DNA of 64,000 nucleotides from Paenisporosarcina cavernae (GCF_003595195.1 NZ_CP032418.1:1314501-1378500), one strand, 5' to 3'. Shown: positions 38,166 through 48,201, numbered from the stretch's first letter. Program-made: numbers and translations. Notes: a model not told the origin generated them from the letters alone.

Positions 38166-40262
38166 TTATTTGGGATATTCAATGCGTGAATGGAAAATTC
38201 CATGTAATGTTTCGCAAATTACTCTTTCTACCGTGTGAATTTCACTTAATGTCAGGGGACAATCATCAAATTGTCCATCTTGTAATTTATCTTGCACAAT
38301 TTTTTGAACTAAACCTTCAATCTTTTCAGGAGAAGGACTTTTCATCGATCTTACAGCCGCTTCTACACTATCCGCCACCATCACGATGGCTGCTTCTCTT
38401 GTTTTAGGTCTCGGTCCGTCATAACGAAATTCTGCTTCAGACACATCTTTTCCTTCTTCTTTTGCTTTATGAAAAAAGTATTTTAGTAAGGATGTCCCAT
38501 GATGCTCATTTGCTATAGCAATTATCTCGTCTGGCATTTTATGTTTAGTTAAAATTTTGGCACCATCCACTGCATGCGCCAAAATAATATCACGACTTTT
38601 TTCAGGTGAAATCGCATCATGTGGATTGAGTTCACCCATTTGATTTTCAATAAAAAATCTTGGTCGTATTGTTTTGCCAATGTCATGATAGTATGCACCG
38701 ACTCTAGCTAATAATCCGTTCGCACTTACCGCTTCGCAAGCTGCATCCGCTAAATTCGCCACCATCACACTATGATGATATGTTCCTGGTGTCTCTACTA
38801 AAATTTTTTTCAAGAGTGGATGATTTGGATTTGATAACTCGATCAGCTTCATTGGAGAAAGTATTCCAAATACCGTTTCAAAAAAAGGTAGCAGGCCGAT
38901 AGTAAGTGCTCCTGAGAGAAATCCTGAAGCAATTGCTGCGACAAGATAAAATGCCCATTCCGACCAACCAAAACTGCTTGAACTCATTAGCAAGTAGAAC
39001 GTCACAAAAACAATATTCACGATTGTTACCACCATGCTAGTTCTCAAAATAGTGGATGAAGTCCCTTTTTTCAAGCTCCAATACATAGATGCAATGCCAC
39101 CAAATAACAAATAAAGTGCGATATCCATTTGCAAAATAGATGCGTAGGATTCTTGAAAAATGATCCCAGCAGCTGCAGCAGATAGAATTGTCATTAAGAT
39201 CGCAAATTTATCGGACAATAAATGAAGTAATAACATTGGAACTAAAGCGGTAGGAAATAAAAAAGCAACTCGTACATCGAAATTGTGTGAAAGAACACTT
39301 AGTAATTTCATTAGTCCTACACCAATTAATAATACGATGGCACTGATGAAGAGATTTCTATTTCTATAGTTCTCCTCCGGCATGACGACATATTGCATAT
39401 ACATAAACGAAATAAGTAACAATACAAAGAGACCCAATCCGATATACGGCTTCATGGATACTTGGTTCGTTAACATTCCTAGCAATTCTAATTGACGATA
39501 CGTTTCTCGATCAATTAACTCCCCTTCTTGCACTAACACTTGTCCTTGTAAAATTTTCGTTGGCTCCACTTTATCGATCGCCGCTTGCTTATTTGCTTTT
39601 GTTTGTTCTTCATCGAAATTTTCTGTAGGAATAATACTACCTTCAATCAATTTTGAGAGTGTCGATTCTAAGCTTGAAGAGAATTCGTTTTTCGCTTTAA
39701 CAGAATCTACTAACTCCTTCTCTGTATCGAAACTATCTGATTCCATTAAAGGTTGATCTAACGCAGCATAAACCATATCGGAAAATTCATTTTTCATTGT
39801 AATAAGTTCACTCTCGGAAAGCTCCAACAACTGTTGTAAATCTTCTTTCGTTAAGCCCGAGGAGATTGGATTCTCATCCAGTTTGTTTACATTACTCATT
39901 AAAAATTCAAGCTTTTCATTCTCGGTTCCAAACTCTGTAGAAACTTTTGCATCTTGCACATATTCGAATAATGACCGTAAATAAGCAGATTGATTCGATG
40001 CAATATCCTCGTCAAATACGTAAACAGGTTCGACTTCATCAGCAGCTCGTTCTTTTTCTTGTACGGTTTTCACAGGATCTTCCACTGTTTTAGCTGCACG
40101 TATAGTCTCTTTCGAAAGTTGTAGGGCTTTAATATCAAATTGTTCTGTTTGCACATTCGTAAATAGAATGCCATATAAAAAAGCACCTAGGACAAAAAGA
40201 ATGATTATTGGGAATAGAGAAGATTGAGTAAACTTCTTCGAATTTGGTAGCTTAGTTGTCAA
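38166..40262 (-). CDS. pgpH: 7TM-HD phosphohydrolase PgpH (c-di-AMP phosphodiesterase)
   Basis: A 698-residue membrane protein. N-terminal anchor (~residues 20-38), a large extracellular 7TMR-HDED domain (~40-275), seven membrane helices (~280-470), then a cytoplasmic HD domain with HHSVMVANLADAAC, YYHDIGK, HDAISPEKS and NEHHGTS. The family hydrolyses c-di-AMP to pApA. A TTG start at 40262 has AAGGAGG about 12 nt upstream. Same operon as phoH and ybeY. Confidence 0.94.
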   Translation of the reverse strand: MTTKLPNSKKFTQSSLFPIIILFVLGAFLYGILFTNVQTEQFDIKALQLSKETIRAAKTVEDPVKTVQEKERAADEVEPVYVFDEDIASNQSAYLRSLFEYVQDAKVSTEFGTENEKLEFLMSNVNKLDENPISSGLTKEDLQQLLELSESELITMKNEFSDMVYAALDQPLMESDSFDTEKELVDSVKAKNEFSSSLESTLSKLIEGSIIPTENFDEEQTKANKQAAIDKVEPTKILQGQVLVQEGELIDRETYRQLELLGMLTNQVSMKPYIGLGLFVLLLISFMYMQYVVMPEENYRNRNLFISAIVLLIGVGLMKLLSVLSHNFDVRVAFLFPTALVPMLLLHLLSDKFAILMTILSAAAAGIIFQESYASILQMDIALYLLFGGIASMYWSLKKGTSSTILRTSMVVTIVNIVFVTFYLLMSSSSFGWSEWAFYLVAAIASGFLSGALTIGLLPFFETVFGILSPMKLIELSNPNHPLLKKILVETPGTYHHSVMVANLADAACEAVSANGLLARVGAYYHDIGKTIRPRFFIENQMGELNPHDAISPEKSRDIILAHAVDGAKILTKHKMPDEIIAIANEHHGTSLLKYFFHKAKEEGKDVSEAEFRYDGPRPKTREAAIVMVADSVEAAVRSMKSPSPEKIEGLVQKIVQDKLQDGQFDDCPLTLSEIHTVERVICETLHGIFHSRIEYPK

Positions 40263-40298
40263 GGCTTTTGTCGACCTCCTTGTGAAAAAACAGCGGTT

Positions 40299-41261
40299 CT
40301 ATTCAGACCGCTGCGCTTCATATGCTTGTATAATTTTCCCGACTAAAGGATGTCGAACGACATCTGCTGATTCTAAGTATTGGAAATGAATATCGGATAC
40401 ATTTCCTAAAATGGACTCAGCTACTTTTAATCCAGACTCTGCCCCTTTTGGCAAATCAATTTGCGTTTTATCACCAGTAATGACCATTTTCGAACCAAAT
40501 CCTAAACGAGTTAAAAACATCTTCATTTGTGCTTTCGTTGTATTTTGCGCTTCATCCAATATAACAAAAGCATCGTCCAATGTTCTTCCTCTCATGTACG
40601 CTAAAGGAGCGATCTCAATTGTTCCTCGTTCAATTAATCGTTCCGTTTGCTCTGCACCTAAAACATCATGCAATGCATCATATAAAGGACGTAAATAAGG
40701 ATCAACTTTTTCCTTTAAATCTCCTGGTAAAAATCCAAGACTTTCCCCAGCTTCTACAGCAGGGCGAGTTAAAATAATACGTTTTACAGCACCATTTTTT
40801 AATGCTTGCGTTGCTAATACAACCGCTAAATACGTTTTCCCAGTACCAGCAGGTCCAATCCCAAAAACCAAATCGTGTTTTCGGATGGCTTGAATATATT
40901 CTCGCTGACCAATTGTTTTCGCTCGTATTGCTTTTCCTTTTGTCGTACGGGCAATTTCTTCATCATAGAGTTCTGCAAAATATTCAATGGTTCCATTTTG
41001 AGCCATTTCCACTGCTGAACTGACATCTCGTTGGTTAATTTGTATTCCTCGACGAATAACTCGAATTAATTGAAGCAATATTTGTTTTGCCGTCAAACGG
41101 TTTTCTTCTTCCCCAACAATACGAATGGTTTCGCCTCTTGTTACTAGTTGGACGTGAAAAGCTTCTTCAATTAAAGTTGTATTTGCATCCGAAATACCGA
41201 CTAGTTGTATCGTGTCATTTGGATCTTCTAAATGTAATTCCGTGTAGTTTTGATCAGTCAT
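40299..41261 (-). CDS. phoH: PhoH-family ATPase (YbeZ-like)
   Basis: A 320-residue P-loop ATPase with Walker A GPAGTGKTYLA and Walker B FVILDEAQN, preceded by a short N-terminal KH-like segment. PhoH/YbeZ proteins act with YbeY in RNA metabolism; the neighbour gene here encodes YbeY, three genes on. It starts 2 nt after the yqfD stop, so translation is coupled. Confidence 0.94.
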   Translation of the reverse strand: MTDQNYTELHLEDPNDTIQLVGISDANTTLIEEAFHVQLVTRGETIRIVGEEENRLTAKQILLQLIRVIRRGIQINQRDVSSAVEMAQNGTIEYFAELYDEEIARTTKGKAIRAKTIGQREYIQAIRKHDLVFGIGPAGTGKTYLAVVLATQALKNGAVKRIILTRPAVEAGESLGFLPGDLKEKVDPYLRPLYDALHDVLGAEQTERLIERGTIEIAPLAYMRGRTLDDAFVILDEAQNTTKAQMKMFLTRLGFGSKMVITGDKTQIDLPKGAESGLKVAESILGNVSDIHFQYLESADVVRHPLVGKIIQAYEAQRSE

Positions 41262-41263
41262 TG

Positions 41264-42235
41264 TCAGTCTCCTTGTGAGATAATTCGGTAAGATGAAATA
41301 CGATCTTTCACTAAGTATAATATCTTTCCTTTAACTGTATCATTTGTCCATTCTATGTGTAAAACCTTTTCCTGTATAATTTCACCATCGCTACTTAAGC
41401 TCATGATGGTATTTTTAGCAATAATCGGTAAAAGTATTTCATTCAGATAACGATCTCGTGAAACTATTTTTTGCTTAGTTGATAGAGAAAATGATCGTTC
41501 GATCCAAAACTCTCCTAATACACTTCCTTCTGCCCCAATAACCGCTGGACCATCAGGGGTTTCAATCGTTCCTTTTACTAATAATTCACCTTTTGAAACA
41601 GAATCATGCATGGAAACGACACGTTCTCCACTGCTTAACTTAAAGGAAGAGACGATCGCCTTTCTTTGTGCCACTAAATCACTCGGTTTTGCAGGACGAT
41701 TGGCCGTAATAATTGGGTCTGGGGAAGATTGTATACGAATCGTAAGTTTACCCCCATCACGAAATAAGTGAATCCAGGCGATATCCGTATGTTTGGATAA
41801 TATTGTTCTACGCACAACATCGTCTTTCGGTACATTTGTTAACGGTTGTCCTTGTTTAATCGGGAGTTGGGATAATAGTTGACTGATTTCCTCTTTTCTT
41901 TCTAACTCTTCATCTACTATTTCTATCTCCCATAGAAACAACGAAAATATAATAGGCAAACTGATAAACAGTAACGAACCAAGCTGATGAGGAATGCTAA
42001 CATGAAGAAAATTCCATTTCGGAATAATTTCTGATTGAAAGGTGATATGATGTCGATGGAAATATTCTTTTACTTTTAGGTAATCATTAGACGAGACAAC
42101 AAAGTGAATGGTTTCATTCGCAATATGAACACGACGAATCGGAATTTTGTGTTCATGAAATGTTTGCAAATGTTTCCTTCCATAGGATGAATGGAAAGTG
42201 ATTCTATAGTTATTTTGAATTTTCTTTACTATCAC
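41264..42235 (-). CDS. yqfD: Sporulation protein YqfD
   Basis: A 323-residue sporulation protein, shorter than the ~400 residues usual for the family. One membrane segment (~residues 85-105) is followed by a large extracytoplasmic beta-rich domain with DGPAVIGAEGSVLGEFWIER. The GTG start at 42235 overlaps the yqfC TGA (GTGA), with GGAAGAAAG as ribosome site. In B. subtilis it is made in the mother cell under sigma-E and is needed for efficient sporulation. Confidence 0.88.
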   Translation of the reverse strand: MIVKKIQNNYRITFHSSYGRKHLQTFHEHKIPIRRVHIANETIHFVVSSNDYLKVKEYFHRHHITFQSEIIPKWNFLHVSIPHQLGSLLFISLPIIFSLFLWEIEIVDEELERKEEISQLLSQLPIKQGQPLTNVPKDDVVRRTILSKHTDIAWIHLFRDGGKLTIRIQSSPDPIITANRPAKPSDLVAQRKAIVSSFKLSSGERVVSMHDSVSKGELLVKGTIETPDGPAVIGAEGSVLGEFWIERSFSLSTKQKIVSRDRYLNEILLPIIAKNTIMSLSSDGEIIQEKVLHIEWTNDTVKGKILYLVKDRISSYRIISQGD

Positions 42236-42474
42236 AAGCTTTCTTCCATCCACATATGTATTTTTTTTAACTGAGATGCTTTAATGAGCATCGTATCATC
42301 CTTCCAGCTAGATACCATCACTTGCTCCGCTTCAATGGAAATTACTCCGTCATCAACTAAAACCTTGCAATGTGTAGATCCAACATCCAGCAATTGAATA
42401 TTACCTTGTAAAGAAATATCCTGAAAATTTTCAAGATGTACAATGGAAGGAAATCGTATTAGATTTTTCACCAT
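42232..42474 (-). CDS. yqfC: Sporulation protein YqfC
   Basis: An 80-residue soluble YabP/YqfC-family protein (LLDVGSTHCKVLVDDGVISIEAEQ..), a beta-strand-rich fold. Coupled to yqfD by a 4-nt overlap. Its ribosome site (AAAAAGGGG) lies in the 3' arm of a strong hairpin at 42483-42516, so initiation may depend on a transcript that does not form it. Confidence 0.9.
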   Translation of the reverse strand: MVKNLIRFPSIVHLENFQDISLQGNIQLLDVGSTHCKVLVDDGVISIEAEQVMVSSWKDDTMLIKASQLKKIHMWMEESL

Positions 42475-42475
42475 T

Positions 42476-42516
42476 AAAAAAACCCCTTTTTCTCATCTTA
42501 TGACAAGAAAAAGGAG
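42476..42516 (-). terminator. Terminator hairpin overlapping the yqfC ribosome-binding site
   Basis: 12-bp stem with two or three G-U pairs (42505-42516 with 42483-42494), 10-nt loop, U7 at 42476-42482 on the minus strand. The yqfC ATG follows one nucleotide after the U-tract. Confidence 0.8.
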
Positions 42517-42522
42517 TACATG

Positions 42523-42951
42523 CTAGGATCGTTTTGATTTTGGCTTGCTCAGTATTTCTGAAAAAATGATTCCTTGAATAATTTCTTCTTTCGTACTAGG
42601 AATAATAGAATTTTTCGGTTTTACTGTCGGTGATTTCGTTTCGCTTTCTTGGTGAAGAGAAAGTCTTCCGCGTCGTTCTGTCCGAGCTTCTTGACTTCTC
42701 TCTTTGCGACCAACTTCTGATGGCTGGACCTTTTTTTCCTTCACTGGGGAAGGTTTGTTCACTTGCGATTTCGATTCACCAAATGTATCTTCATAAAAAT
42801 CCTTCACATAATCTTCTAAGTCACTTACGGTGTTTTTAGAAAGAGGTTTATTGGCAAAAGGTTTCGTCTTACTAGTAGAAGATTCGCCTTTTTTTGCATT
42901 CGATACAATACCAATAATTGCCGCGATAATGACAAAAATTAATCCTTCCAC
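42523..42951 (-). CDS. Hypothetical membrane-anchored, charged low-complexity protein
   Basis: 142 residues I do not recognise. An N-terminal hydrophobic anchor (GLIFVIIAAIIGIVS) is followed by a Lys/Ser/Thr/Arg-rich disordered stretch and a short C-terminal helix (TKEEIIQGIIFSEIL). It lies 15 nt downstream of floA and ends just before a terminator, so belongs to the nfeD-floA transcript. A link to flotillin membrane domains is suggested only by position. Confidence 0.7.
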   Translation of the reverse strand: MEGLIFVIIAAIIGIVSNAKKGESSTSKTKPFANKPLSKNTVSDLEDYVKDFYEDTFGESKSQVNKPSPVKEKKVQPSEVGRKERSQEARTERRGRLSLHQESETKSPTVKPKNSIIPSTKEEIIQGIIFSEILSKPKSKRS

Positions 42952-42966
42952 TAGTAATCCCCTCCT

Positions 42967-43977
42967 TTAAATTTGTTTATCGTCATTCGTTGTTTTCTCA
43001 GAACCAATTTTAGAAATAGAATCACGCATTCCTGTATCCGCTTGAACATTTTTGTAATTCATATAATCCATTATTCCAATGTTACCTTCTCGTAATGCTT
43101 CCGCCATTGCAAGTGGAACCTCTGCTTCTGCACCAACAACTTTTGCTCTCATTTCTTGAACTCGAGCTTTCATTTCTTGTTCTGTTGCAACTGCCATCGC
43201 ACGGCGTTCTTCCGCCTTCGCTTGCGCAATCTTTTTATCTGCTTCTGCTTGCTCCGTTTGAAGTTCTGCACCAATATTTTTACCGATGTCAACATCTGCA
43301 ATGTCTATCGAGAGAATTTCAAATGCTGTACCTGAATCTAAGCCTTTAGAAAGAACCGTTTGTGAAATCATATCAGGATTTTCTAATACTTTTTTATGAT
43401 TTGTGCTAGAACCGATTGTACTAACAATCCCTTCACCAACTCGAGCTACAATCGTCTCTTCGCCCGCTCCCCCTACTAATCGATCAATGTTCGCACGAAC
43501 AGTAATACGTGCTTTCGCTTTCACTTCAATTCCATCCATCGCCACACCAGCAATAAATGGTGTTTCAATAACTTTTGGATTAACGGACATTTGAACTGCT
43601 TCTAAAACGTCACGTCCAGCTAAATCAATTGCAGCTGCTCGTTCAAATGTTAGTTCAATATTCGCTCGGTGTGCAGCAATTAAAGCATTAACAACACGGT
43701 CTACATTACCACCTGCTAAATAATGACTCTCTAACTGATTGATTTGTACTTGTAAACCCGCCTTATGCGCTTTAATTAAAGGGTTAATAATTCTAGAAGG
43801 AATAACTCTTCGTAAACGCATTCCAACTAAAGTAAAAATGCTTACCCTTACTCCAGCCGCAAGAGCAGAGATCCACAATGCAATTGGCACAAATGTTAGG
43901 AAAATTGTTAAGACAATAAAGCCAGCAATTATTCCTAGTATAAGCAATACTGTACCTGATGTAATACCAGCAATCAT
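42967..43977 (-). CDS. floA: Flotillin-like protein FloA
   Basis: A 336-residue SPFH/flotillin protein organising membrane microdomains. N-terminal membrane-inserted hairpin (~residues 5-45), SPFH domain, then a coiled region rich in A/E/K with EAEV-type repeats ([19 protein letters not shown]). It overlaps nfeD by 4 nt. In B. subtilis (yqfA) the operon is sigma-W controlled; a sigma-W-like promoter precedes nfeD here. Confidence 0.96.
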   Translation of the reverse strand: MIAGITSGTVLLILGIIAGFIVLTIFLTFVPIALWISALAAGVRVSIFTLVGMRLRRVIPSRIINPLIKAHKAGLQVQINQLESHYLAGGNVDRVVNALIAAHRANIELTFERAAAIDLAGRDVLEAVQMSVNPKVIETPFIAGVAMDGIEVKAKARITVRANIDRLVGGAGEETIVARVGEGIVSTIGSSTNHKKVLENPDMISQTVLSKGLDSGTAFEILSIDIADVDIGKNIGAELQTEQAEADKKIAQAKAEERRAMAVATEQEMKARVQEMRAKVVGAEAEVPLAMAEALREGNIGIMDYMNYKNVQADTGMRDSISKIGSEKTTNDDKQI

Positions 43978-44651
43978 TCTTCTTCCTCCTTTTTCGTCAG
44001 TTCACGTACAACAATTCGTGAACCTTCCACTTTCAGTATTTTTACTGACCTACCTTTTTCGATGAAATTTCCTTCTGAAACTGCATCGATTCTTTCATTG
44101 TTCCACATAATAGTACCAGAAGGTCTCAATCCAGTGATTGCAATAGCAGTCTCCCCTATTAATTCTAGGCGATTAATATTTGAGACATACCCTGCATCCG
44201 TCGTTGTCGCATCATTTAAAATAATTTTGTTAAATAATTTCACGTTTTTCCCGAAAAGCTTCACCATAATCACCATTCCTAAAATTGCTGCAACAAGCGC
44301 AATTAACACGGCAATTGTCATAACCGTTAAACTTGCTCCAGCAAATAATATACTTACAATTATTAATCCTATTCCCATTATACCTGCGATAGCACCCGGT
44401 AGGAATAACTCCGCAAATAATAAAAACAGGCCTAATAGAAAGAGAATAATGACTTGCCAGCTTGCGTGACCAGTAGCGACATGTCCAACATAAAATAGTA
44501 GTAAAGCAGAAAAACCAATTACTCCTGGTATGCCTAAACCTGGGGAAAAAAGTTCTAATGTCAAACAAATGCTCGCGATTGTCAATAGGAGAACGACAAC
44601 TACTGGATGCGTAACCCACTCAAAATAAGTAGGTGAAAGTAACGTATCCAT
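43974..44651 (-). CDS. NfeD-like protein lacking the ClpP-type protease domain
   Basis: A 225-residue membrane protein: four or five membrane segments (~residues 15-135) and a C-terminal OB-fold NfeD domain (~150-220, [29 protein letters not shown]). The B. subtilis homologue YqeZ has about twice this length, with an N-terminal serine-protease domain; none is encoded here or in the 450 bp upstream. It is the partner of FloA by gene order. Confidence 0.9.
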   Translation of the reverse strand: MDTLLSPTYFEWVTHPVVVVLLLTIASICLTLELFSPGLGIPGVIGFSALLLFYVGHVATGHASWQVIILFLLGLFLLFAELFLPGAIAGIMGIGLIIVSILFAGASLTVMTIAVLIALVAAILGMVIMVKLFGKNVKLFNKIILNDATTTDAGYVSNINRLELIGETAIAITGLRPSGTIMWNNERIDAVSEGNFIEKGRSVKILKVEGSRIVVRELTKKEEEE

Positions 44652-44686
44652 TGAACCACATCCCTTCTAGCGATATGTATACAGTA

Positions 44687-44715
44687 TATACGGATTATGT
44701 AGATTAAAAGTTTCA
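44687..44715 (-). promoter_or_regulatory. Sigma-W-type promoter of nfeD-floA
   Basis: Minus strand TGAAAC (44710-44715), 17-nt spacer, CGTATA (44687-44692). The sigma-W consensus is TGAAAC-N16/17-CGTA. It lies ~35 nt before the nfeD ATG. The remaining ~330 nt up to the rpsU terminator hold no gene; a small TTGTCT-CATA-AGACAA hairpin is the only other structure seen. Confidence 0.75.
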
Positions 44716-45047
44716 ATTTTTTAATAATTATCGTTCGATGAAAACACTCTTTTCATTGACTCATTTTAAGAATCTTTCTTGTAGTAACGAAATTGTCTCA
44801 TAAGACAACGCTAAATTTTACGGTAAATTTGTGGCAAAGAAAAAGTTGCAAGCGCTTCTGGTAACAATGCGGTCCAAATTTTATGTGTATAGTATTTTTC
44901 ATCTAAGGCGATCTTTACGTTTTATTCCCTTAATATTTCCGCCACATAGGAACGATTCTTTGGCAGAGATTTCGTCCACTTGAAAAAATGGAGGGGTATC
45001 TAGAATTATAGCTTGCTGGTTCTGCTACACAACTATTCATCTGTGAC

Positions 45048-45080
45048 AAAAAAAATAAGCCGGGAAATATTTCCCAGCTT
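45048..45080 (-). terminator. Intrinsic terminator of rpsU
   Basis: Stem AAGC-C-GGGAAAT / ATTTCCC-A-GCTT within 45057-45080 with one mismatch; U8 on the minus strand. Confidence 0.75.
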
Positions 45081-45101
45081 ACATTGTTCGTTTATATGCG
45101 A

Positions 45102-45275
45102 TTACCATTTACGTTTACGCGCAGCTTCTGATTTCTTTTTACGCTTTACACTTGGTTTTTCGTAAAACTCACGTTTTCTTACCTCTTGTATTGTTCCACT
45201 TTTGGAAACAGTGCGTTTGAAGCGTCGAAGAGCATCTTCAAGCGATTCGTTTTTGCGAACGACAGTTTTTGACAT
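45102..45275 (-). CDS. rpsU: 30S ribosomal protein S21
   Basis: A 57-residue S21 ([42 protein letters not shown]), very basic. ATG at 45275 gives the usual length; an upstream in-frame ATG at 45299 overlaps its ribosome site. Monocistronic with promoter and terminator. In B. subtilis yqeY follows rpsU; here it is absent. Confidence 0.97.
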   Translation of the reverse strand: MSKTVVRKNESLEDALRRFKRTVSKSGTIQEVRKREFYEKPSVKRKKKSEAARKRKW

Positions 45276-45333
45276 CTCTCTTTCCCTCCCTCCGAACACT
45301 CATAAAACATGACCAATTGCCATGTACTAGAAA

Positions 45334-45362
45334 ATTATAACGTAAAAATGTTTAGCGGTCAA
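45334..45362 (-). promoter_or_regulatory. Sigma-A promoter of rpsU
   Basis: Minus strand TTGACC (45357-45362), 17-nt spacer, TATAAT (45334-45339); near-consensus, as expected for a ribosomal gene. Confidence 0.75.
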
Positions 45363-45376
45363 TACGTTTAATAGAA

Positions 45377-46048
45377 TTAATAGTCTGAGTTAGAAGTTAA
45401 ACCTTGCATAATTTGAACGCCTGAACTAGCTCCTATTCGAGTAGCTCCAGCTTCCACCATTTTGTTTACATCCTCCAAGCTGCGAACGCCTCCAGAAGCT
45501 TTCACACCTAGATTCGGTCCGACTGTTTCACGCATCAATTTCACGTCCTCAACAGTTGCTCCTCCAGTAGAGAAACCTGTAGAAGTTTTGACGAAATCTG
45601 CACCTGCAGCTTTTGAAAGTTCGCATGCTTTAGTAATTTCTTCTTTCGTCAAGAGACAAGTTTCAAGAATTACTTTCACAAGTGCTTTACCTTTCGCAGC
45701 TTGAACAACCGCTTCGATGTCACGTTTAACTAAATCCAAATCTCCTGATTTCATCGCGCTGACGTTTAATACCATATCAATTTCAGTCGCTCCATTTTGA
45801 ATAGCATCAGTCGTTTCAAATGCTTTCACGGCAGGAGTATTTGCCCCTAATGGAAATCCAATAACCGTACAAACGTCTACGTCTGCTCCTGATAACAAAT
45901 CAGCACTAAGTTTGACCCAAGTTGGATTCACACATACAGATGCGAATTTGTATTCTTTCGCTTCCGCGCATAATTGTTCCACTTGAGATTGAACAGATTC
46001 CGGTTTTAATAAAGTATGATCTATTAAAGATGCTATATTTTTTGTCAT
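45377..46048 (-). CDS. deoC: Deoxyribose-phosphate aldolase
   Basis: A 223-residue class I aldolase cleaving 2-deoxyribose-5-phosphate to acetaldehyde and glyceraldehyde-3-phosphate. TIM barrel with [17 protein letters not shown], the Schiff-base lysine in [11 protein letters not shown] and a second lysine in [10 protein letters not shown]. Stands alone, between mtaB and rpsU, without other nucleoside catabolism genes. Confidence 0.96.
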   Translation of the reverse strand: MTKNIASLIDHTLLKPESVQSQVEQLCAEAKEYKFASVCVNPTWVKLSADLLSGADVDVCTVIGFPLGANTPAVKAFETTDAIQNGATEIDMVLNVSAMKSGDLDLVKRDIEAVVQAAKGKALVKVILETCLLTKEEITKACELSKAAGADFVKTSTGFSTGGATVEDVKLMRETVGPNLGVKASGGVRSLEDVNKMVEAGATRIGASSGVQIMQGLTSNSDY

Positions 46049-46102
46049 ATTCTACTTCCTCTCAACAGTTGTACGTACCTCTTCATCATACCAGATATTT
46101 AT

Positions 46103-47446
46103 CTATACAGGAACTGCTTTAGTATCATCGATTACTCGTACAAATTGACCGTAGTTAATAGGGTATCCTGCTTGATCAATTTTTACTTTTACTAATTTCC
46201 CAACCATTTCTTCTGTCGCCGGAATGACTACTTTCAAATAATTATCGGTATATCCTACATACAACCCTTTATTCGGCTCTTCTTTATACATTTCTTCAGG
46301 TATGATTTCGAGAACTTCACCATCAAAACGAGAAGCATATTCTTTCGCCAATTGATTATTTAGTTCGATCAATCGATGAACACGATCATTTTTTACTTCT
46401 TCCTCTACTTGGTCTTCCATACGGGCAGCTGGAGTACCAGTACGTTTCGAATAAGGAAAAACGTGTAATTCAGAAAATCCGTGGTGACGAATAAAATTAT
46501 AAGTCTCCATAAATTCCTCTTCCGTTTCTCCAGGAAAACCGACAATGACGTCTGAAGTGATCGCAAGCCCTGGTAGAATTTCTTTCAATCTTTCTAATCG
46601 TTCCGCAAAAAATTCCATTGTGTATTTACGACGCATGCGTTTCAATACAGTATTAGATCCTGATTGTATCGGAATATGTAAATGACGGACGATTGTTGTA
46701 CTTTCTTTTATAACTTGAATTACTTCGTCCGTAATTTGACTAGCTTCGATGGAGCTAATTCGTAAGCGTTTCAAACCGTGAACTTGTGATTCAATATCAC
46801 GTAATAACTGCGCCAAATTATAGTCTTTTAAATCTTCTCCATACCCACCTGTGTGAATGCCAGTTAGAACAATTTCTAAATATCCAGCATCGACCAATTG
46901 CTGTGCTTGTCGAACGACTTCTTTTGGATCACGTGAGCGCATTAAACCTCTAGCCCATGGAATGATGCAAAATGTGCAAAAGTTATTACATCCTTCTTGA
47001 ATTTTCAAAGACGCACGCGTTCGATCCGTAAAGGCTGGAACATCTAATTCTTCATATACACGGTTTTTCATAATATTACCGACTGCATTTATTGGTTGAC
47101 GCTCCATTTTGTATTGTTCAATGTAGCCGATTAATTTCGTTCGATCTTGCGTACCAACCACAATGTCGACACCGGGAATAGCCATGATTTCAGCCGGAGA
47201 AGTTTGGGCATAACATCCAGTAACACAAATAACCGCGTCAGGATTTTGACGGACTGCACGACGGATAACTTGTCTACTTTTTTTATCACCTGTGTTTGTC
47301 ACGGTACACGTATTGATTACGTAAACATCTGATTGATGATCAAACTCTTCACGCGTGTATCCAGCCTCTTGAAACAATTGCCAAATCGCTTCTGTTTCAT
47401 AGTGATTTACTTTACAGCCCAATGTATGAAATGCAACTGTTGCCAA
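46103..47446 (-). CDS. mtaB: tRNA t6A37 methylthiotransferase MtaB
   Basis: A 447-residue radical-SAM enzyme that adds a methylthio group to t6A37 in tRNA. N-terminal UPF0004 domain with three cysteines (LGCKVNHYE, NTCTVTN, CVTGCYAQ), radical SAM CxxxCxxC in EGCNNFCTFC, C-terminal TRAM domain. A TTG start at 47446 lies 6 nt after GAGGTG; the ATG at 47464 would overlap the rsmE stop. The same locus is yqeV in B. subtilis. Confidence 0.95.
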   Translation of the reverse strand: MATVAFHTLGCKVNHYETEAIWQLFQEAGYTREEFDHQSDVYVINTCTVTNTGDKKSRQVIRRAVRQNPDAVICVTGCYAQTSPAEIMAIPGVDIVVGTQDRTKLIGYIEQYKMERQPINAVGNIMKNRVYEELDVPAFTDRTRASLKIQEGCNNFCTFCIIPWARGLMRSRDPKEVVRQAQQLVDAGYLEIVLTGIHTGGYGEDLKDYNLAQLLRDIESQVHGLKRLRISSIEASQITDEVIQVIKESTTIVRHLHIPIQSGSNTVLKRMRRKYTMEFFAERLERLKEILPGLAITSDVIVGFPGETEEEFMETYNFIRHHGFSELHVFPYSKRTGTPAARMEDQVEEEVKNDRVHRLIELNNQLAKEYASRFDGEVLEIIPEEMYKEEPNKGLYVGYTDNYLKVVIPATEEMVGKLVKVKIDQAGYPINYGQFVRVIDDTKAVPV

Positions 47447-47460
47447 GGTAATCACCTCTT

Positions 47461-48198
47461 TCATTCAAATTGATAAGAAATCGCAGAAAGCACATATAAA
47501 GGTGCGGTTTCTGTTCGTAGAATTCTAGGTCCTAGCGCAATAGGTTTAAATCCTGCTGCTATAAATTGTTGTGCTTCATTCGGCGAAAAACCGCCTTCAG
47601 GACCAAAGGCAATGAAAATAGATTGACCGAAATCGATTGTTCTCAAATGCTCCGAGAAGCTCGTTCTATCTGTTCGCTTTGCTTGCTCTTCATATGCAAA
47701 AAATAGATGATGATCATTTCCCTCTCGATTTAGAAGAGATCCAAAAGATTGAACGTTTTGGATAGTAGGAATGACAGTCCGATGCGATTGTTCTGCCGCT
47801 TCTTTCGCGATCCGATTCAAGCGCTCTAATTTCTTGGTTGATTTAGATGGTTCCCATTTTACAATTGAACGCTCCGCTTGAAAAGGGATTATTTCCGAAA
47901 CGCCTAGCTCGGTCGCCTTTTGTGTAATAAGTTCGAGCTTATCTCCTTTTGGTAAGCCACACGCAATGGTAACGTGAACTGGAAGTTCATTTGAGAAAGG
48001 AATAGCTGCAATGGTTTTTACATGTACAACACGATCTTCAAGGGAGTCAATTTCCGTTCTGTAAGCGTTCCCGTTGTTAACCACGATAATTTGGTCTCCA
48101 ACGGACATTCTCATTACTTTTGAAATGTGCTTCGCATCTTCTCCAACGATTGAAAACCTATCTGTTGCCGATGGATGATCAATGAAATATCGTTGCAT
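47461..48198 (-). CDS. rsmE: 16S rRNA (uracil1498-N3)-methyltransferase RsmE
   Basis: A 245-residue SPOUT-class methyltransferase. N-terminal PUA-like domain and a C-terminal knot with FIAFGPEGGFSPNEA and LGPRILRTETAPLYVL. Modifies U1498 of 16S rRNA. Immediately follows prmA (3-nt gap). Confidence 0.95.
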   Translation of the reverse strand: MQRYFIDHPSATDRFSIVGEDAKHISKVMRMSVGDQIIVVNNGNAYRTEIDSLEDRVVHVKTIAAIPFSNELPVHVTIACGLPKGDKLELITQKATELGVSEIIPFQAERSIVKWEPSKSTKKLERLNRIAKEAAEQSHRTVIPTIQNVQSFGSLLNREGNDHHLFFAYEEQAKRTDRTSFSEHLRTIDFGQSIFIAFGPEGGFSPNEAQQFIAAGFKPIALGPRILRTETAPLYVLSAISYQFE

Positions 48199-48201
48199 AC
48201 C

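Noticed and set aside
44840-44870. TGCAAGCGCTTCTG resembling a CcpA cre site
   Set aside because: The 3' half lacks the required CA and there is no catabolic gene next to it.
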